Positions 43,541-50,485 of a DNA stretch of 50,485 nucleotides are shown here, piece by piece; position 1 is the first letter of the stretch, and the number at the start of each line of letters is the position of its first letter. The position numbers and the translations under genes were made by a program. The DNA is from Deltaproteobacteria bacterium (GTDB lineage Bacteria > Myxococcota_A > Polyangia > JAAYKL01). The stretch is from contig JAUVDV010000037.1 of NCBI GenBank assembly GCA_030595125.1, positions 1-50,485 on the forward strand, written 5' to 3'. A model generated the notes under the pieces. It worked only from the letters and a program-made list of their open reading frames with translations. It was not told the DNA's origin and made no database searches.

Positions 43541-44671
43541 ATGAGTTTGGATTGGATACCACGCGAGGACGGCCTGAAAGATCATGATCTCTGGGGAGAA
43601 GAGTTTTTTGGAGACGAGGCGCCCAGCACCAAGTACGAGCTGCGCCCCATCGTGAACCCGAAGACCGGCGAGGAAGTGAAGGACATCTATTCGGCCTGGA
43701 TCATCCTCAATAACCCCAAACAGTACAACTCCTACACCACCGGGATGGTCAAGGGAGTCATCGCCGGCATGCACAAGGCGAGCATGGATCGCAGGGTGGT
43801 CTCGGTGATCTTCACGGCCGAGGGCGACAAGGCGTTCTGTACGGGCGGCAACACCAAGGAGTACTCCGAGTACTACTCGCTCAAACCCACCGAGTATGCC
43901 CTGTACATGGATCTCTTCAACGCCATGGTAGACGCCATCCTCAATTGCAAGAAGCCGGTGATCTGCCGGGTAAACGGCATGCGCGTCGCCGGCGGCCAGG
44001 AGATCGGGATGGCCTGCGATCTGGCCGTCTCATCAGACCTTGCCATCTACGGTCAGGCCGGCCCGAGGCACGGCTCTGCCCCCGTGGGCGGTTCGGTCGA
44101 CTTCCTGCCGTGGATGCTCCCCATGGAGCTGGCCATGTGGAACTGCATCTCATGTGAGATGTGGAGCGCCTACAAGATGAAGAACCTGGGTCTCATCTCC
44201 AAGGTCGTCCCGGTCATCAAGGACGGCGACAAGTGGACGCGCAACCCGCAGATCATCACGGACAAATACATCGATGACGGCGAAGTTGTTTACGGTGAGT
44301 TCAAGACGGGCGATGAGGCCAAGAAGGCCCGCTCCATCGTCAAGGAAGCCAAAACCGATTTCGAACTACTCGACAAGGAAGTCGACAAGATCAACTGGAC
44401 CTTCACCAACCTGTTCCCCCACTGCCTGCAGATGTCCATCGACTCCGTGCGGCAGAAGAAGAAATCCTTCTGGGACCAGGGCAAGCTTGGCTACCGACAC
44501 TGGCTGGCCACCAACATGAGTTCCGAGGCGTTCCTGGGATTCACCGCGTTCAACACCAAGCGAATCACCGGCCAGGACACCATCGACTTCATCAAGTACC
44601 GCCAGCTGATCTCCGAGGGTGAAAAGGTGGACGACAAGCTCTTCGAGGCCGTGCTCGGAAAACCCAAGTAA
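43541..44671 (+). CDS. oah: 6-oxocyclohex-1-ene-1-carbonyl-CoA hydrolase
   Basis: 376 residues, the same length as Thauera Oah, starting at ATG 43541 with AAAGGAG. Crotonase fold with Oah-specific segments: SAWIILNNPKQYNSYTTGMV, AFCTGGNTKEYSEYY, VICRVNGMRVAGGQEIGMAC, GQAGPRHGSAPVGGSVDFLP. The enzyme opens the ring of 6-oxocyclohex-1-ene-1-carbonyl-CoA to 3-hydroxypimelyl-CoA and is a marker of anaerobic benzoyl-CoA degradation in denitrifiers, iron and sulfate reducers and fermenters. It is followed by had, the preceding step. A dienoyl-CoA hydratase (dch) is not in the window. Confidence 0.93.
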   Translation: MSLDWIPREDGLKDHDLWGEEFFGDEAPSTKYELRPIVNPKTGEEVKDIYSAWIILNNPKQYNSYTTGMVKGVIAGMHKASMDRRVVSVIFTAEGDKAFCTGGNTKEYSEYYSLKPTEYALYMDLFNAMVDAILNCKKPVICRVNGMRVAGGQEIGMACDLAVSSDLAIYGQAGPRHGSAPVGGSVDFLPWMLPMELAMWNCISCEMWSAYKMKNLGLISKVVPVIKDGDKWTRNPQIITDKYIDDGEVVYGEFKTGDEAKKARSIVKEAKTDFELLDKEVDKINWTFTNLFPHCLQMSIDSVRQKKKSFWDQGKLGYRHWLATNMSSEAFLGFTAFNTKRITGQDTIDFIKYRQLISEGEKVDDKLFEAVLGKPK

Positions 44672-44692
44672 CTGAAGCGAGAGGTGAAAAAC

Positions 44693-45802
44693 ATGTCGAA
44701 CGTACCAGATAAAATCCAGACCTGGCAGATGGTCCAGCCGTGGTCCAAAAACAAGGAAACAGGGGAGAAGATCCCGGGCAAGATCGAGAAGACCGAGATC
44801 CCGGTGCCCGACCTCGCCCCCGGGGACGTGCTCGTGGAGGTGGCCGGCTGCGGTGTGTGCCACACGGATCTCTCGTTTTTCTACTTCGGCGTTCCCACCG
44901 TCAACAAGCCTCCGATGACCCTCGGTCACGAGATCAGCGGCACGGTGGTGGCGGGCGAAGCAGAGTGGATCGGCAAGGAGGTCATCATCCCCGCGGTGAT
45001 GCCGTGCAACGACTGTCCCATCTGCGAAAGCGGACGCGGCAACCGGTGCCTGGCCCAGAAGATGCCCGGCAACTCCATCGGAATCTACGGCGGCTTCTCA
45101 AGCCACATTCCGGTTCCCGCCCACGACCTGTGCGTAGTGGAAAATCGCGGTGACATTCCGCTCACCAACCTGGCCATCGTCGCAGACGCGGTAACCACAC
45201 CCTACCAGGCGGCCATGAGGGCGGATCTCGGCGAGGGCGATCTTGTAATCGTAACCGGAGCCACCGGCGGCGTGGGCAGCTACATGGTGCAGACCGCCAA
45301 GGCGCTGGGCGCAAAGGCTGTCATCGGAATAGATATCGACGACGCCAAGCTCGAAAAGGCCATGCAGTTCGGCGCGGACTTCGTTATCAATTCCCGCGAC
45401 AAGGACGTAAAGGCCGTCAAGGGCGAGATCAAGGCATTCTGCAAGGAGAACGGATTGCCCCACAACTACGGCTGGAAGATCTTCGAAGTAACCGGGGTCA
45501 AGGCCGCCCAGGAGATCGCCCTGGGCCTCCTGTCGTTCGTGGGCAAGCTGATAGTAGTCGGCTTCTCCATGGCCAAGCTGGAGTACAACATCTCCAAGCT
45601 CATGGCCTTCGACGCCGAGATCATCGGAACCTGGGGATGCCTCCCCGAGTATTACCCCAAAGTTCTGGAGATGGTCCTCGACGGTCGCATCAAGGTGAAT
45701 CCCTTCACCGAAACACGGCCCATGAGCACCATCGTGCAGGTCTTCGAGGACGCCCACGCGGGCAAGCACGACAAGCGCATCGTCCTGACACCTGATTTTT
45801 AA
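44693..45802 (+). CDS. had: 6-hydroxycyclohex-1-ene-1-carbonyl-CoA dehydrogenase
   Basis: 369 residues from ATG at 44693 (GAGAGG upstream). Zinc alcohol dehydrogenase: catalytic Zn site CGVCHTDLSFFYFG and GHEISGTVV, structural Zn site CNDCPICESGRGNRC, and the NAD loop GATGGVGSYMVQTAKALGA. Linkage and specific pieces (VPTVNKPPMTLGHEI, KMPGNSIGIYGGFSSH) fit Had/BamQ. It oxidises the 6-hydroxy to the 6-oxo ring thioester with NAD+, giving the Oah substrate. Last gene of the operon beginning at 41103. Confidence 0.9.
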   Translation: MSNVPDKIQTWQMVQPWSKNKETGEKIPGKIEKTEIPVPDLAPGDVLVEVAGCGVCHTDLSFFYFGVPTVNKPPMTLGHEISGTVVAGEAEWIGKEVIIPAVMPCNDCPICESGRGNRCLAQKMPGNSIGIYGGFSSHIPVPAHDLCVVENRGDIPLTNLAIVADAVTTPYQAAMRADLGEGDLVIVTGATGGVGSYMVQTAKALGAKAVIGIDIDDAKLEKAMQFGADFVINSRDKDVKAVKGEIKAFCKENGLPHNYGWKIFEVTGVKAAQEIALGLLSFVGKLIVVGFSMAKLEYNISKLMAFDAEIIGTWGCLPEYYPKVLEMVLDGRIKVNPFTETRPMSTIVQVFEDAHAGKHDKRIVLTPDF

Positions 45803-45962
45803 CCTGCATAATTCGCCAGCCTGCCGGTGAAATCGCGTATTCCGAACAATTCGCGAATTACTCCGGATCCTCTCGACGATTTTGCACACTTCTACGGAAG
45901 CTTTCTGGTATCATCAAATTTCGCATGAAGAAATTCGCTAGGATAACGACGGTGTTTTTTAC
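45803..45962. promoter_or_regulatory. Kinase gene leader, no other gene seen
   Basis: About 160 bases. The ribosome site before the ATG at 45963 is weak. No clear terminator for the had operon was recognised. Confidence 0.35.
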
Positions 45963-47561
45963 ATGAGTTTCGTTGACTACACAGGCCAAACCCTCGACGG
46001 CAGGTACCGTGTCGAGAGGCTGTTGGGCAAAGGTGGCATGGGTGCCGTGTATTTCGGACGCCACCTCGTGATCGGCAGGGAAGTGGCCATCAAATTTCTC
46101 CATGCCGAGCTTGCCACCGACGAAGATGTCGTAAAACGGTTCTATCGAGAGGCACAGGCTGCCGCGGCCATAAGGCACAAGAACATAATCGATGTTTTCG
46201 ACGTCGGTGTCGCTTCCGAGGGAGAACCGTACCTGGTAATGGAGTATCTGGAGGGTGAGGATCTAGCGAGCATGATCAAACGCGTCGGCTCGTTCGATCT
46301 GGCGGCTGCATGCGGAATCCTGGAACCGGTGCTCCTGGCGCTGGCCGCCGCCCACGAAAAAGGGATCATCCATCGCGATCTCAAGCCCGAGAACATTTTT
46401 CTGGCTCAGTTCGATAACGAGCCGACCACGATCAAGCTTATAGATTTCGGAATCTCCAAGTTCGTACAGGCCGGAGACAAGTCTCGCCTGACTCAGACGG
46501 GAGTGCTTCTCGGTACTCCGGCGTACATGTCCCCAGAACAGGCCAAGGGTGGCGGCGCCGGTGTCGACACCCGGACCGATATCTACGCGATGGGTGTCAT
46601 CCTGTACGAGATGTTGACCGGCGAATTGCCCTTCAAGGGGGAGCACTACAACGAACTTCTGATCAACGTGCTCACCGAGCAGCCTATGTCACCGAGAGAC
46701 GCCAACCCGATGTTTCCGGCGGAAGCCGAAGACCTCGTGATGACAACGCTGTCCAAGGTGCCCGATGAACGCCCTCGCGGCGCAACAGATATGCTGGACA
46801 GACTCAGGCGCCTCAAGGCGTTCGAGAACCGCTCGAAAGGACTGACCCTCCTTACTTCGAGCATAAAGAAACGTGGTTTTGCCGGCGGCAATCTGGGCAA
46901 GGCGATAAGCACAAAGCAAGATCGAGATGTCGCGGCGAACCTGCTGGCCCAGATAAAAAAGGGCGGAACACCAAACAAATGGTCAGGCACAAAGGTACGG
47001 GCAATAAAGAGAACTCAACGGACTAATTTCCTTCTCGCCGGTCTTGGTGTCGCGGTCCTGGGCCTTGCAGGTTTCTTGATTGCAGGCGCATTTACAAAGG
47101 AGAACCCTGACTCGAGAGCGATGCCTATCGCCGCACCCCGGGAAACTTCCAGGACGGAGATAGGTGTGCAGATCACCTTGCAAGATGTTCCTGAGGGCGC
47201 AAGGATCTATGTCAACGATTCAATTGTAACTTCCAACCCGGTCTGGCTCAAAAAGAGCCACATCATCGTACCGTTTCGAGTGGAAATGGATGAGTTCGAA
47301 CCATACAGGATTTCTGTCAGGCCCTCGAAAGATAGATCCGTTTGGGTCAAGATGAAGAAGATAGAACCGAAAACCGAAGACCCGCCTGAAAAAGCCGAGG
47401 TAGCCAAGCCCAAAGCTCCTACCAAAACGGTGAAAACGGCAACAACGAAAAAGAAAGATTCTGCATCATCCTCCAAGAAAAAGAGCGAGAAAACGAAACC
47501 GGCGGGTAAGAAGCTCAACAAGAACAAACGGGGTCTCGAGATCGCCGAGGATTTCGAGTAG
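45963..47561 (+). CDS. PknB-like Ser/Thr protein kinase
   Basis: 532 residues. Kinase domain at about 15-275: P-loop LLGKGGMGAVYFGRHL, VAIKFLH (Lys), IIHRDLKPENIFL, LIDFGISKF, GTPAYMSPEQ, and MGVILYEMLTGELPFKG. A single transmembrane helix (FLLAGLGVAVLGLAGFLIA, about 359-378) leads to an extracytoplasmic part with a PEGA-like fold (GVQITLQDVPEGARIYVNDS) and a Lys-rich tail (KKKDSASSSKKKSEK). The arrangement is typical of myxobacterial receptor kinases. The TPR/PEGA protein encoded 18 bases later may be its partner or substrate. Confidence 0.95.
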   Translation: MSFVDYTGQTLDGRYRVERLLGKGGMGAVYFGRHLVIGREVAIKFLHAELATDEDVVKRFYREAQAAAAIRHKNIIDVFDVGVASEGEPYLVMEYLEGEDLASMIKRVGSFDLAAACGILEPVLLALAAAHEKGIIHRDLKPENIFLAQFDNEPTTIKLIDFGISKFVQAGDKSRLTQTGVLLGTPAYMSPEQAKGGGAGVDTRTDIYAMGVILYEMLTGELPFKGEHYNELLINVLTEQPMSPRDANPMFPAEAEDLVMTTLSKVPDERPRGATDMLDRLRRLKAFENRSKGLTLLTSSIKKRGFAGGNLGKAISTKQDRDVAANLLAQIKKGGTPNKWSGTKVRAIKRTQRTNFLLAGLGVAVLGLAGFLIAGAFTKENPDSRAMPIAAPRETSRTEIGVQITLQDVPEGARIYVNDSIVTSNPVWLKKSHIIVPFRVEMDEFEPYRISVRPSKDRSVWVKMKKIEPKTEDPPEKAEVAKPKAPTKTVKTATTKKKDSASSSKKKSEKTKPAGKKLNKNKRGLEIAEDFE

Positions 47562-47579
47562 GCGTTTAGGGGTAAATCA

Positions 47580-48671
47580 ATGGGAACAAACAGAAAGCCG
47601 GTGTTCCTCGTATTATTGCTGGGAATCCTGTTTTTTTCGTCGTCGGTCTTTAGCCAGGAAGAAGATAAAGCAAAGGCAAAGAAGCACTTCGAAGCAGGCA
47701 AGAGCCTGATGAAGCTGGAAGATTACGATACCGCTTCCGGCCAGTTCAAGAAATCCGTGAAACTCTTCCCGACAAAAGCGGCAATGTTCAACCTCGCCAA
47801 TTGCTACATGGCCTTGCACGACTATCACCACGCGTTGAATTGGTATCGGCAGCTGAAGTTCAAGTACAAGGATTCTCTGGGGGAAGATCTTTTGGATGCG
47901 GTTAACGAACATATCCGAGAAATAGAACTGCTGACCGCCAAACTCAAGATCGACGTGAAGCAGGACGGCGCGACGGTAAAAGTGGATGGGAAAGAAGTGG
48001 GGAAATCGCCGCTGACAAGCTATGTCATCGTCGCTCCCGGTAAACATTCAGTCGAGGTATCGCTGTCGGGCCACAAAGTATTCAGGGGCAAACCGAAAGC
48101 CGTGCTCGGATCTCAGACTGTCCTTGAAGTCGATCTCCCAAAGCTCGGCGCATCGAAGGTGGCATCGGCGTCGGTGGCTCGGGCCGCGCCCGTGACAAAG
48201 CCGCCAATTAAGCAAGTAGAAAAGAAAAAAAAGAAAAAACACACACAAGAAAAGGCTAATGAAGAACTGTTACCCAGTCCTTATGGGAAGACCGAAAAAC
48301 CGAAGATGAACGACGAGAAAAAGCGGCGAAACCGGCTCTCGCCCGTTCCGTTTATCATTACCACCGGAGCTACCCTTGCGTTTGGACTCTCATGGATTGC
48401 CGTGGATGCCAAGGTAACAAGCAAATACGATGCGGCAGAGGCAAATCAGAGTGAGTCCCTGAAAGAGGAAGGTGAAAAGCTACAGAAAGTGGACGGCGCG
48501 CTGCTCGGGTTCACTCTCGGCGGTGTCGCCGCTTCGCTTGTTTTGCTTTACTTCACCGGTTTCAAGAAAGAATCGGAACAAAAAAAGCCGGCCGACCGAG
48601 TCAAGCTGGGTTCCATTGCTCCCGTGGTGATGAATAACGGCGGCGGCGTGGCAATGGGAGGATCTTTCTAG
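47580..48671 (+). CDS. TPR/PEGA-domain exported protein
   Basis: 363 residues. Signal peptide VFLVLLLGILFFSSSVFSQ. TPR-like helices at about 25-100 (AKKHFEAGKSLMKLEDYDTA, NCYMALHDYHHALNWYRQ) are followed by a PEGA domain (LKIDVKQDGATVKVDGKEVG, YVIVAPGKHSVEVSLSGHK). A Lys-rich run KKKKKKH lies near 220. Two C-terminal hydrophobic segments (FIITTGATLAFGLSWIAV, ALLGFTLGGVAASLVLLYF) suggest inner-membrane retention. Such TPR-PEGA-2TM proteins accompany Ser/Thr kinases in myxobacteria. Function unknown beyond that. Confidence 0.88.
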   Translation: MGTNRKPVFLVLLLGILFFSSSVFSQEEDKAKAKKHFEAGKSLMKLEDYDTASGQFKKSVKLFPTKAAMFNLANCYMALHDYHHALNWYRQLKFKYKDSLGEDLLDAVNEHIREIELLTAKLKIDVKQDGATVKVDGKEVGKSPLTSYVIVAPGKHSVEVSLSGHKVFRGKPKAVLGSQTVLEVDLPKLGASKVASASVARAAPVTKPPIKQVEKKKKKKHTQEKANEELLPSPYGKTEKPKMNDEKKRRNRLSPVPFIITTGATLAFGLSWIAVDAKVTSKYDAAEANQSESLKEEGEKLQKVDGALLGFTLGGVAASLVLLYFTGFKKESEQKKPADRVKLGSIAPVVMNNGGGVAMGGSF

Positions 48672-48680
48672 GAAGGTGGC

Positions 48681-49673
48681 TTGAATTTGCATTTAGAGTT
48701 GAAAAACGCATTTTTCACTCTCCTGCTGACAATTTGCATCGCGGGATGTGGTTTGTCCCTGGACTTCGACGACCTCGGCCCATTCCAGGATACCGACACA
48801 GGCGATACCGACTCCAATACAGACACGGATGCCGACACGGACACCGATACTGACACCGACACGGATATTGATACCGACACGGACACCGACACGGATACCG
48901 ACACGGATACCGATACGGATACCGACACGGATACGGATACCGATACCGACACAGGCACCGATACGGGTATAGACACAGACATCGCTTGGGTTCCCATCCC
49001 CGGTGGTACTTTCCAGATGGGTTCGACAACTTGGCCAATCGAACAACCGGTACACAGCGTGACGGTGCCTTCATTCGAGATGACGGAGACGGAGGTGACG
49101 GTGGCGCAGTACGAGGCGTGCGTGAACGACAGCGGTGCGTGTACTGTTCCGAGCACCAGCTATATAGCATGCAACTGGGCTGACATCGGTTACGAGGACC
49201 ACCCGGTGAACTGTGTGGATTGGCAGCAGTCGGTGGATTTCTGCACCTGGGCCGGAGGTAGACTTCCCAGCGAGTCGGAGTGGGAGTTTGCGGCGAGCAA
49301 CGGGGGCGCTGAGAATATTTATCCCTGGGGAGATACCACCGTGGATTGTACGTATGCGGTTATGTATGAAGGTGGAGGATCCGGCTGCGGAACCGGCCGT
49401 ACCTGGTCGGTGTGTTCGAAGACGGCGGGCAACACGAGTCATGGGCTTTGCGACATGGCGGGCAATGTGCGTGAACGGGTACAGGATTGGTACCATTTGG
49501 ATTACACCGGCGCGCCGACTGATGGTAGTGCGTGGGTATCTCCCAGCGGCTCCTGCCGGATGTGTCGTGGCGGCTGTTTCTGCGATGGTGATACCTACTT
49601 GCGTGCGGCCTTTCGCAGCTACGACGCCCCGTCGAGCCAGGTCGACTACTTGGGCTTCCGCTGCGCCCGTTAA
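48681..49673 (+). CDS. Asp-repeat lipoprotein with FGE-sulfatase (C-type-lectin-like) domain
   Basis: 330 residues from TTG at 48681 (AGGAAGG upstream); TTG at 48699 is an alternative. Lipobox LTICIAGC, then about 65 residues of Asp-Thr linker, then a formylglycine-generating-enzyme-like domain: VPIPGGTFQMGS, SFEMTETEVTVAQYEACV, AGGRLPSESEWEFAAS, NIYPWGD, LCDMAGNVRERVQDWY (the usual GNVWEW motif has both Trp changed to Arg). The C-terminus RGGCFCDGDTYLRAAFRS, then SSQVDYLGFRCAR, fits the target region of diversity-generating retroelements. Not a functional sulfatase-maturating enzyme on present evidence; it is more likely a binding lectin-like surface protein. Confidence 0.88.
   Translation: MNLHLELKNAFFTLLLTICIAGCGLSLDFDDLGPFQDTDTGDTDSNTDTDADTDTDTDTDTDIDTDTDTDTDTDTDTDTDTDTDTDTDTDTGTDTGIDTDIAWVPIPGGTFQMGSTTWPIEQPVHSVTVPSFEMTETEVTVAQYEACVNDSGACTVPSTSYIACNWADIGYEDHPVNCVDWQQSVDFCTWAGGRLPSESEWEFAASNGGAENIYPWGDTTVDCTYAVMYEGGGSGCGTGRTWSVCSKTAGNTSHGLCDMAGNVRERVQDWYHLDYTGAPTDGSAWVSPSGSCRMCRGGCFCDGDTYLRAAFRSYDAPSSQVDYLGFRCAR
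48796..48975 (+). repeat. Hexanucleotide tract encoding an Asp-Thr linker
   Basis: The longest and purest Asp-Thr array in the window (GAYACN units), behind the lipobox of the FGE lipoprotein. Confidence 0.9.
49566..49673 (+). other. Candidate variable region at the C-terminus of the FGE lipoprotein
   Basis: The last 35 codons have an invariant frame (RGG, LRAAFR, P, GFRCAR) around stretches dominated by NNC/NNT codons (TTC, TGC, GAT, GGT, GAT, ACC, TAC; AGC, TAC, GAC; GTC, GAC, TAC). That is the codon spectrum expected when AAC template codons are mutated at A by a retroelement. A GC-rich hairpin follows 37 bases after the stop. The template repeat and reverse transcriptase are not in the window, so this is inference. 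Confidence 0.35.
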
Positions 49674-49710
49674 AGGTCACCTGGCTTTCTGTTTCCCTGA
49701 TCTCCTGGAA

Positions 49711-49729
49711 GGGCGGCTGTTTGCCGCCC
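49711..49729. promoter_or_regulatory. GC hairpin downstream of the FGE lipoprotein
   Basis: Seven GC pairs with a TGTTT loop, without a T-tract. Hairpins or cruciforms of this size just 3' of variable regions are required by diversity-generating retroelements; it could instead be part of a transcript end. Confidence 0.6.
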
Positions 49730-49762
49730 GTTGGTCATCCTTAGGATGGCCTACAGCGAGAT

Positions 49763-49844
49763 CTTCGACTTTGAATGAGGTCAAAAGGGGCACCGGTAGT
49801 GAGCGTAAGCGAGCCCGGTGAAGAGACCTCACGTCAAGTCGAAG
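49763..49844. ncRNA. Possible structured RNA (nested stem)
   Basis: A long-range stem CTTCGACT...AGTCGAAG continues with GAGGTC/GACCTC and encloses CACCGG/CCGGTG. Total paired length is about 20 bp with small internal loops. No known RNA family is recognised, and strand and expression are unknown. Confidence 0.35.
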
Positions 49845-50062
49845 TTAGAAGGAACTCGATGAAATCGAGCGTGTTCGATACGATTCTCTCCTGACCTGGC
49901 GCCGCGGCGTCGCCCACGACGACGGGGTTCCTCTCTGCATAATTTTGACCAACAGGCAGTGCCTGGACGTCGCCAGCGACGCGCCCCGCACAATGGAGGG
50001 GCTCGGGCTGGCGTGCGACAATTAGTCTTCCCCTAATTGGGGAAAGTAGTTGACGCTGGCCA

Positions 50063-50209
50063 TGGACCGAGCACACAGTGGATTGTGTATTCCATGGCGC
50101 CTATTCTGTACACGCTGCGGACGTCGACGGAGACGGCGACATGGACGTCCTCGGCGCTGCATACAATACCCACGACATCACTTGGTGGGAGAGCGATTGT
50201 ACTCCGTGA
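50063..50209 (+). pseudogene. FG-GAP/VCBS repeat remnant
   Basis: Frame with WTEHTVDCVFHGAYSVHAAD, VDGDGDMDVLGAA, then ITWWESDCTP and stop. It reads as the last repeat of a beta-propeller surface protein. A stop (50051-50053) lies in frame just upstream and no start is seen, so it is a fragment. Its final TGA overlaps the GTG of the next lipoprotein. Confidence 0.75.
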
Positions 50210-50485
50210 ACGGCACACTCAAACTTCTCGCGCTTCTAACAACGACTTGCATTGCGGGATGTGGTTTGTCTTTGGACTTTAGTGATTACGGCCCAGTACA
50301 GAATTCCGGCACAGGTGACACGGATACAGATACCGATTCTGATACCGATACAGATACTGACACCGACACTGATACAGATTCCGATTCTGATACAGATTCC
50401 GATTCCGATTCTGATACAGATTCCGATTCCGATTCTGATACCGATACTGATACCGACTCAGATACAGAAACGGGCACCAACTGTG
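50206..50485 (+). CDS. Asp-repeat lipoprotein, truncated by the window edge
   Basis: At least 93 residues from GTG at 50206. The N-terminus LLTTTCIAGCGLSLDFSDYG is very close to that of the 48681 lipoprotein (CIAGCGLSLDFDDLGP), and both continue into Asp repeats (here Asp-Ser/Thr mixed). The functional C-terminal domain is outside the window. A ribosome site is not obvious, and initiation may depend on translation of the upstream remnant. It is a tandem paralogue sharing at least the export and stalk cassette. Confidence 0.75.
   Translation, partial: MNGTLKLLALLTTTCIAGCGLSLDFSDYGPVQNSGTGDTDTDTDSDTDTDTDTDTDTDSDSDTDSDSDSDTDSDSDSDTDTDTDSDTETGTNC
50313..50470 (+). repeat. Hexanucleotide tract encoding an Asp-Ser/Thr linker
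   Basis: Tandem GATTCN/GATACN units at the right edge. Nucleotide units differ (GATTCC-rich) from the GACACC-rich tract at 48796, so the two tracts have evolved or expanded independently. Confidence 0.9.

Larger units (their letters stand above)
49674..50062. other. 389-base gene-free region rich in hairpins
   Basis: It contains no credible gene. Several stems are visible: GGGCGGC/GCCGCCC (49711-49729), GTCATCC/GGATGGC (49734-49750), CTTCGACT/AGTCGAAG (49763-49844) enclosing GAGGTC/GACCTC and CACCGG/CCGGTG, CTCGAT/ATCGAG (49855-49869), and CAATTAG/CTAATTG (50019-50039). It may hold a structured RNA or a recombination substrate. Confidence 0.55.

Noticed and set aside
48681..49673. FGE domain protein as a true sulfatase-activating enzyme
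   Set aside because: It is a lipoprotein with a stalk, lacks a neighbouring sulfatase, and has lost the Trp residues of the conserved GNVWEW motif.

Overview
The window reads as a GC-rich chromosome segment from an anaerobic, aromatic-degrading bacterium with a large lipoprotein repertoire. The closest overall flavour is Myxococcota/Desulfobacterota (former Deltaproteobacteria). This rests on lipoproteins with aspartate-rich linkers, a FHA/PknB-style Ser/Thr kinase beside a TPR/PEGA protein, HdrA/Flx electron-transfer genes, and benzoyl-CoA pathway enzymes. No rRNA, tRNA, CRISPR array or phage module was seen.

Layout. 1-1507 is the end-truncated gene of an Asp-repeat lipoprotein (minus). 1748-4415 is a two-gene lysine/saccharopine unit (minus). 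4566-7773 is an NfeD-NfeD-flotillin membrane operon, followed by two envelope proteins to 10925. 10996-13551 holds surface lipoproteins. 13705-18086 is an operon with one BcrB/HgdB-like subunit, one ATP-hydrolysing activator and an ADP-forming acyl-CoA synthetase. 18134-22572 is accessory: a DUF4143-type ATPase behind a perfect palindrome, plus three lipoproteins. 22703-26760 holds an AMP-forming acyl-CoA ligase, a eukaryote-like sterol C-24 methyltransferase, a gamma-carbonic-anhydrase-fold protein and a TetR regulator. 26789-37817 is a tight operon: zinc ribbon, tungsten AOR-family enzyme, ferredoxin, two HdrA proteins, FlxD/C/B/A-like subunits, HdrC and MoaD. 37818-39746 is an inserted cassette (cupin, methyltransferase, TrmO) bounded by a 101-bp direct repeat of the moaD 3' end. 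39784-45802 holds an acyl-CoA dehydrogenase divergent from larA-like, ldh2-like, oah and had genes. 45963-50485 has a Ser/Thr kinase, a TPR/PEGA protein, and two related Asp-repeat lipoproteins, the second cut by the window edge.

How it fits together. Oah (6-oxocyclohex-1-ene-1-carbonyl-CoA hydrolase) and Had (6-hydroxycyclohex-1-ene-1-carbonyl-CoA dehydrogenase) are recognised with good confidence and are hallmarks of anaerobic benzoyl-CoA degradation. They make it plausible that the AOR-Hdr-Flx operon is a class II (ATP-independent, tungsten) benzoyl-CoA reductase-like machine. Its NADH-side module would be FlxABCD-like rather than the NuoEFG-like BamGHI known from Geobacter. A TetR site and a site in the acyl-CoA dehydrogenase/larA divergent promoter share the same half-sites at the same spacing, suggesting one regulator for both regions. 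The ATP-dependent-type pair at 13959-15992 could be a second, unusual CoA-ester reductase or dehydratase.

The most striking observations are: the AOR-HdrA-HdrA-Flx system; the Erg6-like sterol methyltransferase in an otherwise anaerobic-looking locus; the moaD-bounded insertion; and a formylglycine-generating-enzyme-fold lipoprotein whose C-terminus and downstream hairpin resemble the target of a diversity-generating retroelement.
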